Made by a program: the position numbers and the translations under genes. From the NCBI RefSeq assembly GCF_013294065.1, contig NZ_JABSNM010000004.1:62001-126000 (forward strand): 64,000 nt of DNA. The letters run 5' to 3'. Source of the stretch: Sphaerotilus uruguayifluvii. Lineage in GTDB: Bacteria; Pseudomonadota; Gammaproteobacteria; Burkholderiales; Burkholderiaceae_C. Every line of letters begins with the position of its first letter. Positions within the stretch are counted from its first letter, which is position 1. Shown one piece after another: positions 8,785-17,343 of this stretch. Under the pieces are notes generated by a model, which did not search any database, had not been told where the DNA came from, and saw only the letters and a program-made list of their open reading frames with translations.

Positions 8785-8892
8785 ATGAACGTGAATCTCA
8801 GCAGCACGACCAGCAGCCTGTCGTCCTCGTCGCCGGCATGGGCGGCATGGGCGGAGCAGGCGGCCCGCCGCCGACCGGCAGCAGCTCGCTGA
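8785..8892 (+). CDS. possible small Ser-rich protein (35 codons), possibly frameshifted
   Basis: A short reading frame of 35 codons beginning 'MNVNLSSTTSSLSSSS', preceded by AAGGA eight bases upstream of the ATG, which is a good ribosome-binding site. It ends three bases before the stop of the convergent histidine kinase. The +1 frame over the second half reads as a Gly/Pro-rich tail ('AGMGGMGGAGGPPPTGSSS') to a stop at 8907. That is more protein-like than the Arg/Ala-rich end of the first frame, so a one-base indel or a real frameshift is possible. I cannot assign a function. It could also be noise in GC-rich DNA. Confidence 0.35.
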   Translation: MNVNLSSTTSSLSSSSPAWAAWAEQAARRRPAAAR

Positions 8893-8895
8893 GCG

Positions 8896-10281
8896 TCAGC
8901 GCCTGAGATCGCCCTCCTCGGCCGGCTCCGGCCACGGCATGCGCACCTGCACCTCCAGCCCCGGCCGCGCCGCTCGCAGCTGCAGCCGCCCGCCATGGGC
9001 CTGCGCGACCAGACGGCAGAGATGCAGCCCCAGGCCGACACCGCCCTGCCCGCGCCCGCGCGCGGCATCCGGCCGGTAGAAGGCCTCGCCCAGATGCGCC
9101 AGCGCCTCGTCGGACACGCCGGGGCCGTGGTCGCGCACCGTCAGCACCAGCTCGCCGGCCTCGCGTGCCAGGCTCACCCGCACCGGCGCGGCGCCGTGGC
9201 GCAGCGCGTTGCCGACCAGATTGCGCACCAGCAGCCGCCAGCGCGCCGGGTCGACATCGAGCCGCTCCGGCACGCCCTCGAGCGCGAAGTCCAGCGCGCG
9301 CGCGAGCGCCGACTCGTCGAGGCCGGCCGCCTCGGCCGTCTCGACCGCCACCGCCTCGACCAGCAGCGCCAGCTCGACCGGCTCGCGCTGCAGCGCCGCG
9401 TGGCCGGCGGCCAGGCGCTCGCCCTCGATCAGGTCGCCGATCAGCGCGCCCATCTCGCCCAGGTCGCGCAGCAGCGCCTCGCGCGACGCGCCGGCCTCGA
9501 CCAGCTCGGCATTCAGGCGCGCGCGCGTCAGCGGCGAGCGCAGCTCGTGGCTGATCGCCAGCAGCAGCGCGCGCTTGGCCTCGAGCATGCCGTGCAGGTC
9601 GCCGGCCATGGTGTTGATCTGGCCCGCCAGGCGGCCGAGCTCGCCGCGGTCGCGCACCGGAATCGGCGCATCGAACTCGCCACGGCCGTAGCGCTGCGCG
9701 CCGGCGCGGATGTCGTCGAGCGGGCGCAGCCAGCGCCGGATCAGCGCATAGGCCGCCAGCGTCAGCCCCAGCAGCAGCGCCAGCGTCAGGCCGCCGATCG
9801 AGCGCGGCCGGTGCCGCCAGGGCACGTCGGCCAGGCCGAAGCGCAGCCGGTGGCCGTCGGGGGTCATGCGCGTCACCAGCAGCCAGCCGCGCTCGGAGCC
9901 GTCGTCGTCGTCGGCCTGCGGATCGGCCATCCAGCGCAGGCCGCCGGCACCATGCCAGGGCGGTCGCGGCGGGAAGGGCCGCTCCGGCCGGCCCTGCAGG
10001 CCGGGGTGCGAATCCCACTGCACCTGCGGCCCGTCGATGCGGATCGACAGCGGCAGCCTCGCCACCAGCGCCTGCGCGCGGCCGACATCCGGCGGCGAGC
10101 CGATCTCCTCGGCCAGCCGGTCGACATAGTCGCGCACCAGCGGCCGCACCAGGCCGCGCCAGCCGCCGCCGATCGCATGCTGCATGCCCGACATGAACAC
10201 CACCGTCATCGCCAGCGCCAGCAGCACGAACAGCAGCAGCAGCCGCACGCCCAGCCGGTCGAGCGCCGCCGGCCGCTTCAT
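8896..10281 (-). CDS. sensor histidine kinase (HAMP-HisKA-HATPase)
   Basis: A 461-residue inner-membrane kinase. The first helix is 'LLLLFVLLALAMTVVFMSG' (about 11-29), followed by a periplasmic loop of roughly 130 residues and a second helix around 'LTLALLLGLTLAAYALI'. A HAMP linker comes next, then the H box 'AISHELRSPLTRARLNAE' with the phospho-accepting His. The N box 'LVRNLVGNALRHG', G1 'DHGPGVSD' and G2 'GGVGLGLHLC' complete the ATPase domain. All catalytic motifs look intact. The ATG overlaps the stop of the upstream response regulator by four bases. With the CpxP-like gene at the head of the operon, the most likely stimulus is envelope stress or metal, by analogy to Cpx. Confidence 0.93.
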   Translation of the reverse strand: MKRPAALDRLGVRLLLLFVLLALAMTVVFMSGMQHAIGGGWRGLVRPLVRDYVDRLAEEIGSPPDVGRAQALVARLPLSIRIDGPQVQWDSHPGLQGRPERPFPPRPPWHGAGGLRWMADPQADDDDGSERGWLLVTRMTPDGHRLRFGLADVPWRHRPRSIGGLTLALLLGLTLAAYALIRRWLRPLDDIRAGAQRYGRGEFDAPIPVRDRGELGRLAGQINTMAGDLHGMLEAKRALLLAISHELRSPLTRARLNAELVEAGASREALLRDLGEMGALIGDLIEGERLAAGHAALQREPVELALLVEAVAVETAEAAGLDESALARALDFALEGVPERLDVDPARWRLLVRNLVGNALRHGAAPVRVSLAREAGELVLTVRDHGPGVSDEALAHLGEAFYRPDAARGRGQGGVGLGLHLCRLVAQAHGGRLQLRAARPGLEVQVRMPWPEPAEEGDLRR

Positions 10282-11006
10282 GGCGCCGGCCCGGCCGCGA
10301 AGGCGTAGCCGGCGTTGCGCAGCGTCCGGATGCAGTCGAGCGGCTCGAGCTTGCGGCGGATGCGGCTGACCAGGATGTCGATCGCGCGGGTGTAGATGCC
10401 GGTGTCATGCCCGCGCAGGTGCGACAGGAGGTCGTCGCGCGAGAAGACGCGCTGCGGCTCGCCGGCCAGCAGCGCCAGCAGCTCGAACTCGGTGCCGGTC
10501 AGCTCGACCGGCGCGCCGTCGCGCCGCACCTGGCGGCGGTCCAGGTCGATCTCGAGGCGGTCGAAGCGCAGCAGGCGCGATGCCCCCGCCGCAGCGGCGG
10601 CCGGCGAGGCGGTCGAGGCCGCGGCACGCCGGCGCAGGATGGTCTGCAGCCGCGCAGCCAGCTCGCGCGGCTCGAAGGGCTTGGGCAGGTAGTCGTCGGC
10701 GCCCAGCTCCAGGCCGATGATCCGGTCGGTCACGTCGCCTCGCGCCGTCAGCATCAGCACCGGCAGGCCGGCCAGCCGCGGATCGACATCGCGGCGCAGG
10801 CGCCGGCACAGCTCGAAGCCGTCGAGGCCGGGCATCATCACGTCGAGGATCAGCGCGTCGAAGGGCTCGCGTCGCAGGCGCGCGAGCCCGTCCTCCGGAC
10901 GGGTCGCGGCCTCGAGCGTCAGGTCGAAGCGCTTCAGGTAGGCCGCCAGAGGCGCGGCCAGGTGCTCGTCGTCGTCGATCAGCAGCAGGCGGGGCATGGG
11001 CGGCAT
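10278..11006 (-). CDS. OmpR-family response regulator (Cpx-like system)
   Basis: A 242-residue response regulator with an intact receiver: 'LLLIDDDEHL' holds the acidic pocket, 'ALILDVMMPGLDGFELC' the phospho-acceptor Asp, and 'DDYLPKPFEPREL' the conserved Lys. A winged-helix DNA-binding domain follows, with 'LTGTEFELLALLAGEPQRVFSRDDLL' split over its first helices. It is co-transcribed with the histidine kinase (ATGA overlap) and lies 32 nt downstream of the CpxP-like lipoprotein gene. A second in-frame ATG at 10995-10997 would shorten it by three residues. It is likely phosphorylated by the adjacent kinase and may autoregulate the operon. Confidence 0.93.
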   Translation of the reverse strand: MPPMPRLLLIDDDEHLAAPLAAYLKRFDLTLEAATRPEDGLARLRREPFDALILDVMMPGLDGFELCRRLRRDVDPRLAGLPVLMLTARGDVTDRIIGLELGADDYLPKPFEPRELAARLQTILRRRAAASTASPAAAAAGASRLLRFDRLEIDLDRRQVRRDGAPVELTGTEFELLALLAGEPQRVFSRDDLLSHLRGHDTGIYTRAIDILVSRIRRKLEPLDCIRTLRNAGYAFAAGPAP

Positions 11007-11038
11007 CGTAGCGGCTCGATCGGCCCGCCGACGCCGGC

Positions 11039-11647
11039 TCAGCCGTGGCGGTGGCCGCCGAAGAAGCCCCGGCCCATCGGCGCGCGGTCGAGGAACTCGC
11101 GCACCTTGACCTGCTGCGCCGGCTTCAGGCTGTCGTAGAAGTCGCCCATCGCGGCGATGACCTGCGGCGCGGCGGCGCGTGCGGCCTGGGTGCGCTCGTC
11201 GACCAGCGCCTGGGCGCGGGTGCGGTCGAAGCGCTCGCCCTTCACCAGCTCCTTCATCTGCTCGGGCGGCAGCATGCCGCCCGGGCCGCCCGGGCCGGGC
11301 CGGCCCGGCTCGCCGCGTGCCGCCGCGCCCCCGGCCATCGCCTGGCGCTGCGCATGCATCGTGTCGAGCAGGCGCACGAACTTCTCCTTCTGGGCCGCAT
11401 CGAGCTCGAGCTGCGCGGTGACGCGCTCGACCATGCGCTCGCGCATCTTCTGCATGTCGGCCTCGCTGCGCGGGCCGTCGTGGCGGTGGCCCTCCATCAT
11501 GCCCATGCGCGGGCCGTCGCCGTCCGGGCCGTGGCCGCGGTCTCCGGGGCCGTCGCCGCCGAAGGGCGCGCTGCCGCAGGCACTCAGGCCGAACACGAGC
11601 ACCGCACCGGAGACACCGATCAGGGAGCGCTGGATCCAGGTACGCAT
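11039..11647 (-). CDS. CpxP/Spy-like (LTXXQ) periplasmic lipoprotein
   Basis: A 202-residue protein with a lipoprotein signal ('VFGLSACG', Cys at about residue 22). It then has a Gly/Pro/His-rich linker and two helical LTXXQ-type repeats, 'LELDAAQKEKFVRLLD' and 'LKPAQQVKVREFLD'. Spy/CpxP proteins are periplasmic chaperone-like sensors that inhibit the cognate kinase until misfolded protein or metal titrates them. The linker and C-terminus ('GGHRHG') are His-rich and could bind metal. ATG 11645-11647 has GGAAGGAA upstream. Longer in-frame starts exist but lack a signal sequence. It heads the operon with the response regulator and kinase. Confidence 0.82.
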   Translation of the reverse strand: MRTWIQRSLIGVSGAVLVFGLSACGSAPFGGDGPGDRGHGPDGDGPRMGMMEGHRHDGPRSEADMQKMRERMVERVTAQLELDAAQKEKFVRLLDTMHAQRQAMAGGAAARGEPGRPGPGGPGGMLPPEQMKELVKGERFDRTRAQALVDERTQAARAAAPQVIAAMGDFYDSLKPAQQVKVREFLDRAPMGRGFFGGHRHG

Positions 11648-11699
11648 CGAAGATTCCTTCCGGGATGAGACTGCATTGAACATGGGTCCATCGTGCCGG

Positions 11700-13037
11700 T
11701 CAGATGCTGCGGCGTCCTTTCGCCCAGGTATCGTCGTGTTTCGTTTCATGTCGTTCGGGCGGGCGGGCGGCCGGCTGCGGCTGGCGACGCCAGTCCGCCA
11801 GCGCCTGCTCGGTCAGGTCCGGCCCGGCCTCGTCGGCCACGGCCAGATCGCGCCCGCGCCCGGGCAGGCGCAGCAGCAGGCGCTGCAGCAGCCGGCGCGG
11901 CGACAGCCGCCCGCCCAGCAGCCGTCCGAGCACGTCGACCACGCGGCGCGAGCGGTTCCAGACCCCGGCGCAGAGCCGGTCGCCGGGCAGCGCGTGCGCC
12001 AGCGCCAGCACCGGCCAGGCGGTCCACAGCCGCGGTCGCGGCGCCGCCGCCTGCCGCAGCAGCGCGATCGCCTCGCGGCGCTGGCCGGCGGCGATGCCGC
12101 GCAGCGCCGCCGACAGGCAGTAGTGGCGGCGCAGCAGCGCGGTCGACGCGTCCTGCGGTGCCGGCATGACATGCAGCTCGTCGAAGTAGCGCAGCTTGTT
12201 CAGCTCGAAGCGCCAGGCACCGGCTCCGGTGGCCAGATGGTCCTGCGCCAGCCGGCGGTTGCCCGCCGCGCGCTCGTGCTTGACGGCGCCGGGCAGCGCG
12301 ATCATCGAGGCCTCCGAATGCCGCGCCAGCCGCGCCAGGAAATGGTAGTCGGCGGCGCTGCGGGTGGCGGTGGTGAACGGCCCGATCGCCTCCAGCGCCG
12401 AGCGGCGCAGCACCGTGACCGGCAGCCAGTTCAGGTAGCCCCAGCGCATCGCGCGAAAGATGTCGCCCTCGTAGACCCAGGCCTGCGACTGGCCGGCCGC
12501 GTCGAGAGCGCCGCGCGCCCAGGCGCCGGCCTGGCGCCGGCGCGAGTAGACGCGCAGGTAGTCGTCATCGAGCCCGGTCGGCAGGTCGAGCTCGCGGCTG
12601 CCGATCGAGCGGGCGAAGCGGCAGTAGATCTGCGCGATGTCGTCGCGGTCGTGGCGCACCGGCGGCGCGCCGTCGCCCAGGTCCTCGAGGAACTCGGTGC
12701 TGACCCAGTCGCGCTGCGGATGGGCGCGCAGGAAGCCGGTGGTCATCTCGAGGAAATGCGGCAGCCACTCGTCGTCCGAATCGAGAAAGGTGATCAGCTC
12801 GGCGCGCGCGGCCGCCAGCCCGGTGTTGCGTGCGACATACACGCCCTGATTGTCCTGGCGCAGCAGCCGGATGCGGCCGTCCAGCCCGGCCAGCCGCTCG
12901 AGCGTGCCATCGGTCGATCCGTCGTCGACGACGATCAGCTCCCAGTCCGGCATGCTCTGGCGCAGCACGCTCACCACCGCCCGGCCGATCACGTCGGCCC
13001 GGTTGTAGGTCGGCAGGATGATCGAGACTTCGGGCAT
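11700..13037 (-). CDS. family 2 glycosyltransferase
   Basis: A 445-residue GT-A glycosyltransferase. It opens with 'VSIILPTYNRADVIGRAV' and has the donor-site 'VVDDGSTDGT', the 'LDSDDEW' D-x-D-like metal motif (about residue 85-91), and a 'TATRSAADYHFLARLAR' segment in place of the acceptor-site ED. The C-terminal 130 residues are helical and Arg-rich. It would transfer a sugar to a lipid-linked or surface glycan. The start at 13035-13037 was chosen because the conserved first strand begins at residue 3; an upstream in-frame start at 13070 is possible. It is divergent from the deacetylase gene across a 385-bp AT-richer spacer that contains an FNR-like palindrome. Confidence 0.88.
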   Translation of the reverse strand: MPEVSIILPTYNRADVIGRAVVSVLRQSMPDWELIVVDDGSTDGTLERLAGLDGRIRLLRQDNQGVYVARNTGLAAARAELITFLDSDDEWLPHFLEMTTGFLRAHPQRDWVSTEFLEDLGDGAPPVRHDRDDIAQIYCRFARSIGSRELDLPTGLDDDYLRVYSRRRQAGAWARGALDAAGQSQAWVYEGDIFRAMRWGYLNWLPVTVLRRSALEAIGPFTTATRSAADYHFLARLARHSEASMIALPGAVKHERAAGNRRLAQDHLATGAGAWRFELNKLRYFDELHVMPAPQDASTALLRRHYCLSAALRGIAAGQRREAIALLRQAAAPRPRLWTAWPVLALAHALPGDRLCAGVWNRSRRVVDVLGRLLGGRLSPRRLLQRLLLRLPGRGRDLAVADEAGPDLTEQALADWRRQPQPAARPPERHETKHDDTWAKGRRSI

Positions 13038-13422
13038 GATCGGCGTGCCTTTCTGGTGGGAGGGCAGCATTCTTTCTTCAGAAAACAGCCATCATTTCGT
13101 GACATCCTCAACAGTTGAACACACTCGACCGGTCGCGGTACCTTACGGGACCGTGATCTTGATCACGATCAGGGAAGATCAGGAGGCCCCTCGGTGCCTG
13201 ACGAGACCTCCGGTGGCGGACCGCCGAGTTTGACTGCTGGTAACAGAATTGCCGGTTCGGATGCAGTCCGGTGAAAATCGGCCTTCAGGTTTCGTGTTTG
13301 TGGATTTCTTTCCGCCCTGACATGGGGGCCTTGCTCCGATTCGTCCGGAACGCCGTGCCTGCTGGACAGACAATATCGATGCCCCGCGCCTGGCAAGCGG
13401 GGCCCATGGGAGTTTCCTGAAA
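13038..13422. promoter_or_regulatory. 385-bp divergent intergenic region between two polysaccharide genes
   Basis: This spacer is clearly less GC-rich than the flanking genes and has no credible reading frame. It separates a minus-strand GT2 gene from a plus-strand deacetylase gene and should hold both promoters. It contains an odd-length palindrome TCAACAGTTGA (13108-13118) and four GATC tetramers between 13155 and 13180, including the FNR-like site listed separately. A possible sigma-70 pair TTGAAC/TACCTT with 18-nt spacing lies at 13115-13144, but this is weak. Confidence 0.5.
13154..13172. promoter_or_regulatory. palindromic site resembling an FNR/Anr box
   Basis: The 14-mer TTGATCACGATCAG at 13159-13172 matches the FNR-family consensus TTGAT-N4-ATCAA at nine of ten specified positions. 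It sits inside a larger near-perfect 18-bp palindrome (13154-13171). It lies about 120 bp upstream of the GT2 start and 250 bp upstream of the deacetylase start. Control by an oxygen-responsive regulator is inference from the match alone. Confidence 0.4.
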
Positions 13423-14406
13423 ATGGTCGCCATTGCCCGCCCGATCGCCCGCTGGTTTGTCCAGGCCCGCTATCCGACCGGGACCAACATGCTGCCCATC
13501 CTGATGTACCACCGCGTACTGAGGGAGCCGGATCCGCTGCAGCCGGACGTGCCGGACGTGCGCCAGCTCGCCGAGCAGTTCCGCGCGCTGGCCGGCGCGT
13601 TCAAGGTGCTGCGCCTGCACGAGGCGGCCGAGATGCTGCGCGAAGGCCGGCTGCCGGCCGGCGCGGCCTGCATCACCTTCGACGACGGCTACCGCGACAA
13701 CCACGATCTGGCGCTGCCGCTGCTGCGCGAATACCGTCTGCCGGCGACCGTCTTCGTCGCCTCGGGCTACCTCAACGGCGGCTGCATGTTCAACGACACC
13801 GTGGTCGAGACGGTGCGCCGGCTCGACCACGGCACGATCGACCTCTCCGAGGTCGGCCTGGGCCAGCGCCTGGTCTCCGACATCCCGTCGCGCCGTTCGC
13901 TGATCGGCGAGCTGACCCGGGCGATCAAGTACCTGGAGCCTCAGCGCCGGATCGAATTCTGCGCCGACCTGTGCCGGCGCGCGGGCACGACGCTGCCCAA
14001 CGACCTGATGATGGACGACCATCAGGTGCGCGCGATGGCCGACAGCGGACTGGTCGACATCGGCGGCCACACCGTGACGCACCCGATCCTCGCGAAGGTC
14101 GATGCCGACCAGGCCCGCCGCGAGATCGCCGAGAACCGCGACCGCCTGCAGACGCTGACCGGGCGCACGCCGCTGTGCTTCGCCTACCCGAACGGCAAGC
14201 CCGACCTCGACTACGCCGCAGTGCACGCGGACATGGTGCGCGAGGCCGGCTTCGAGGCCGCGGTCTCGACCGCCGTCGGCGTCGCCACCGACCAGGCCGA
14301 CCCGTTCCAGCTGCCGCGCTTCATGCCGCGCGAGCGCAGCGCGGCACAATTCGTCGCCCGGATGATGCGCATGGCCACCCACCGCCACCCGCAGTTCGCG
14401 CGCTGA
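13423..14406 (+). CDS. polysaccharide deacetylase (CE4/NodB fold)
   Basis: A 327-residue protein with canonical NodB motifs. 'LMYHRV' lies near residue 27, motif 1 is 'ITFDDGYRDN' (about 84-93) with the catalytic base and metal Asp, motif 2 is 'DIGGHTVTHPIL' (H-T-x-x-H), and motif 3-like 'CFAYPNGK' follows. No signal peptide is obvious, so it may act at the cytoplasmic face or be exported by other means. It probably removes N-acetyl groups from an amino-sugar polymer or lipid-linked intermediate. It is followed 100 nt later by the Wzx flippase, so the two likely belong to one EPS operon. The ATG has GGAG nine bases upstream. Confidence 0.9.
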   Translation: MVAIARPIARWFVQARYPTGTNMLPILMYHRVLREPDPLQPDVPDVRQLAEQFRALAGAFKVLRLHEAAEMLREGRLPAGAACITFDDGYRDNHDLALPLLREYRLPATVFVASGYLNGGCMFNDTVVETVRRLDHGTIDLSEVGLGQRLVSDIPSRRSLIGELTRAIKYLEPQRRIEFCADLCRRAGTTLPNDLMMDDHQVRAMADSGLVDIGGHTVTHPILAKVDADQARREIAENRDRLQTLTGRTPLCFAYPNGKPDLDYAAVHADMVREAGFEAAVSTAVGVATDQADPFQLPRFMPRERSAAQFVARMMRMATHRHPQFAR

Positions 14407-14506
14407 CCCGATTTGCTACCATCGGCGCGCGCCGGCCGCCCCACCCTCTCGGGCGGGCCGGGTCGCGGGCACGCGGATGGCCGGTGCCCCAGCACAAGGA
14501 TCCTGA

Positions 14507-16051
14507 ATGAGCAACCAGTTCGGCGCCAAGGCGATGTTCCGCTCGGCGCTGCTGTCGACCGGCTCGACCTACGTCGTCTATGCCGCCGGTCTCGTCACGA
14601 GCATGCTGATCGCGCGCGGCCTCGGCCCGGCGGACTACGGGCGCTATGCCTATCTCGTGTGGCTGTCGGGCATGCTGGTGCTGCTGATGAACCACGGCCT
14701 GACGACCTCGGCGATCCGCTTCGTCTCCGAGTCGCTCGGCCGCGACAGCCGGGTCGACGCGCAGGCTGTCCACCGCTGGTTCCAGAAACGCCAGGGCTGG
14801 TCGCTGGCGGTCGTCGGCGCGATCTTCCTGGCGGCCCTGCCGGTGCTGCGCCCGGCCGGCTGGGAAGGCCACCTGGCGCTGTTCGCCGGCGTGGCGCTGC
14901 TGGCCTCGTTCTCGAAGGCCTGGTATCTCTTCAGCATCTCGGTGGCCAAGGGCTACGGCCGCTTCGGCATCGAGGCCGGCTCGGTCAGCCTGCTGGCCCT
15001 GGTCAACCTCGCCGGCGCCGGCGTGCTGGCGCTGATGGGCGCGCCGCTGAGCGGCTACATGCTGCTGTTCCTGTTCGTGTCGATCGCGCACCCGATGATG
15101 GCCGCGCGCCAGCTGCGCCAGGCCGAGATCCGCAAGGGCGGCCGCGAGGTCGAGCCGGGCCTGCTCGAGCGGGTGCGCCCGCACCTGATGTGGACGATGA
15201 TCTCCACGCTGGTGGCGGCCTTCAGCAACAAGGCGGTCGAGACCTACCTGCTGAACCGGCTCGCCGGTGCCGAGGCGGTGGGCTTCTTCACCATCGCCGC
15301 GACGCTGGCGCGCGGCGGCGTCGAGCTGCTGTCGTCCGGGCTGACGACGGTGCTGATGCCGATGCTGGCCAACGCCTACGGTGCCGGCGGCCAGGAGCGC
15401 GTCAACCGCATCGGCAGCGACTCGGTGCGCTACTTCCACTTCCTCGGGCTGCTGCTGACGGGCATCGGCTTCTACTGGGCCACGCCGGTCATCGAGCTGA
15501 CCTACGGCGAGCGCTATGCGCCGGCCACCTTCGCGCTGCAGATGATGGTGATCGTGCGCGGCCTGACGCTGTCGTATGCCGCGTTCGGCGCGCTGCTGAC
15601 CGTCACCGACAACCAGCGCCTGCGCGCGGCCGAGTCCGGCTTCGCGATCGTCGTCAGCGCCGGCATGGCGCTGTGGCTGGTGCCGACCCACGGCCTGCAG
15701 GGCGCGATCTACGCGCACATGCTCTCGACCACCGCGGTCTTCCTGTTCACCTTCGCGTGCGTGCGCGTCGTGCTGAAGATGCCGCTGCCGCTGGGCGACC
15801 TGCTGCGCATGAGCGCCTCGGCGCTGTGCGCGTTCGCGCTGTCGATGGGCGCGCTGGCGCTGACCGAGCATCCGACGCCGATGCACCACCTGCTCGTCGG
15901 CGTGCTCTACGTGCTGACCTACCTGGCCGGCACGCTGGTCTTCAAGGTCTGGAACCAGCATGACCTGGCGATGCTCGGCCAGCTCGGCCAGCGCGTGCCG
16001 GCCTTCAAGCGCCTGGCCTTCCTGCTGGTGCCCTGGGCGCGCCATGTCTGA
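14507..16051 (+). CDS. Wzx-type oligosaccharide flippase (polysaccharide biosynthesis protein)
   Basis: A 514-residue inner-membrane protein of the MOP/PST flippase group with about 12-14 hydrophobic helices. The N-terminal 'STYVVYAAGLVTSMLIARGLGPADYGRYAYLVW' stretch is characteristic; its R-G-L-G-P-x-D-Y-G core is the family signature. It would move lipid-linked repeat units across the inner membrane. The ATG at 14507 is preceded by AAGGA. Neighbours are a deacetylase upstream and a GT2 downstream. I see no Wzy polymerase or initiating transferase in the same block, so the remainder of this pathway must be elsewhere. Confidence 0.9.
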   Translation: MSNQFGAKAMFRSALLSTGSTYVVYAAGLVTSMLIARGLGPADYGRYAYLVWLSGMLVLLMNHGLTTSAIRFVSESLGRDSRVDAQAVHRWFQKRQGWSLAVVGAIFLAALPVLRPAGWEGHLALFAGVALLASFSKAWYLFSISVAKGYGRFGIEAGSVSLLALVNLAGAGVLALMGAPLSGYMLLFLFVSIAHPMMAARQLRQAEIRKGGREVEPGLLERVRPHLMWTMISTLVAAFSNKAVETYLLNRLAGAEAVGFFTIAATLARGGVELLSSGLTTVLMPMLANAYGAGGQERVNRIGSDSVRYFHFLGLLLTGIGFYWATPVIELTYGERYAPATFALQMMVIVRGLTLSYAAFGALLTVTDNQRLRAAESGFAIVVSAGMALWLVPTHGLQGAIYAHMLSTTAVFLFTFACVRVVLKMPLPLGDLLRMSASALCAFALSMGALALTEHPTPMHHLLVGVLYVLTYLAGTLVFKVWNQHDLAMLGQLGQRVPAFKRLAFLLVPWARHV

Positions 16052-16170
16052 CCACGCCCTTGCAGCACCCGATCCGGAAGGATTCCGGCCGGGTCCGGCT
16101 GCTCCCCCACGGACAGGGGAACCTCAAGGTACCCATTTTGCGTTACCTTTTCTTTCAGCAGAATCGAAAT

Positions 16171-16188
16171 GGGAAACCTTCCCTTTTT
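16171..16188 (+). terminator. possible weak intrinsic terminator or attenuator
   Basis: A 5-bp inverted repeat GGGAA-ACC-TTCCC followed directly by TTTTT, in an AT-richer spacer between the flippase and the next GT2 gene. The stem is short, so it may attenuate rather than end transcription. Confidence 0.4.
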
Positions 16189-16264
16189 GTCCTCGGTCTG
16201 AAATCATGTGCCGGCCATTGAAACAAGAATGAGCCGTCCTCAGGGCGGCGGCTGGAGCGGATAC

Positions 16265-17323
16265 ATGTCACCACAGCAGGACGGATCGATGCATGAGCTG
16301 ATCAGCGTCGTCATCCCGGCCTACAACGCGCAGCACACGCTGAAGGCCACGCTCGAGAGCCTGTTCGCGCAGAGCTGGCCGGCCCTCGAGATCGTCGTCG
16401 TCGACGACGGCTCGACCGACGGCACCGCCGCGCTGCTGGCCTCGATGGGCTCGCGGGTGCGCGCGATCCGCCAGCCCAACGGCGGTCTGGCCCGGGCACG
16501 CGCCACCGGCGTGGGCGCCGCACGCGGCCAGCTGATCGCGCTGCTCGACGCCGACGACCTGTGCCGGCCCGACCGGCTCGAGATCCAGGCCGAGGTGCTG
16601 CGCCGCCTGCCCGAGGTGATGCTGTGCGCCGGCGACTTCGACGCCTTCGACGACCGCAGCGGCGAGATCCTGCCCGACCACGCGCGCCACTACTACGCGC
16701 TGATCGGCCGCTCGGCCGACGGCGTGCGCTCGCTGCTTCCCGAGCGCAGCACGCTGGCGCGCCAGGACGGCCATCTGGTGCCGGTCAGCCACGGCATGGC
16801 CTACGCCACGCTGGCGCACGGCAACTTCCTGCACCCGCCGACGCTGATGTTCCGCCGCGAGCTGCTCGAGCAGGTCGGCAGCTTCGAGGACGAGGCCCGC
16901 TCGATGTGCGACTGGGACTGGATCGCGCGGGCGGCGCGGGTCGCGCCGGTGGCCTATGTCGAGCATCCGCTGATCGACTACCGGCTGTCGGCGACGCAGA
17001 TGTCCTCGCCGCGCCACCGGGTGCGCGCCACCGTCGACACGCTGCTGGTGGCCGAGCGCATCTGCCAGCGCGATCCGGAGTTCTACCTGCAGCAGCTGCC
17101 GGTCTTTCTCGGCGGACTCGGCCGCTTCTGCATCGACGCGGCCGATGCGCTGGTCGAGACCGACCGGCTCGAGGCCGCCCGGATGCTGCTGCGCAGCGCG
17201 ACCCGCTTCGGCCGCCTCGACGGCTCGACGCTGCGGGTGCTGCTGAAGATCCTGACGCCGCGCTGGGCCCTGTCGGCGCTGCGCCAGCGCCGCGGCCTGC
17301 CCAGCCCGCAGTCGGCGGGCTGA
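16265..17323 (+). CDS. family 2 glycosyltransferase
   Basis: A 352-residue GT-A enzyme. The nucleotide-sugar site starts with 'ISVVIPAYNAQHTLKATLES', then 'IVVVDDGSTDGT', 'NGGLARARATG' and the D-x-D motif in 'ALLDADDLCRPDR'. A 'MCDWDWIARAAR' segment marks the acceptor/catalytic region. It likely adds one sugar to the repeat unit exported by the upstream Wzx. The start at 16265 was chosen for the GGAGCGG ribosome-binding site just upstream; in-frame ATGs also exist at 16208, 16229 and 16289. It ends in a palindrome shared with the stop of the convergent acetyltransferase gene. Confidence 0.88.
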   Translation: MSPQQDGSMHELISVVIPAYNAQHTLKATLESLFAQSWPALEIVVVDDGSTDGTAALLASMGSRVRAIRQPNGGLARARATGVGAARGQLIALLDADDLCRPDRLEIQAEVLRRLPEVMLCAGDFDAFDDRSGEILPDHARHYYALIGRSADGVRSLLPERSTLARQDGHLVPVSHGMAYATLAHGNFLHPPTLMFRRELLEQVGSFEDEARSMCDWDWIARAARVAPVAYVEHPLIDYRLSATQMSSPRHRVRATVDTLLVAERICQRDPEFYLQQLPVFLGGLGRFCIDAADALVETDRLEAARMLLRSATRFGRLDGSTLRVLLKILTPRWALSALRQRRGLPSPQSAG

Positions 17324-17343
17324 GCGGCCCGGCCCGGGCTCAG
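17320..17343. terminator. inverted repeat spanning both convergent stop codons
   Basis: CTGAGC (17320-17325) and GCTCAG (17338-17343) flank a GC-rich 12-base centre, placing the stop codons of the two convergent genes in the arms. It could act as a bidirectional terminator, although there is no T-tract. Confidence 0.35.
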
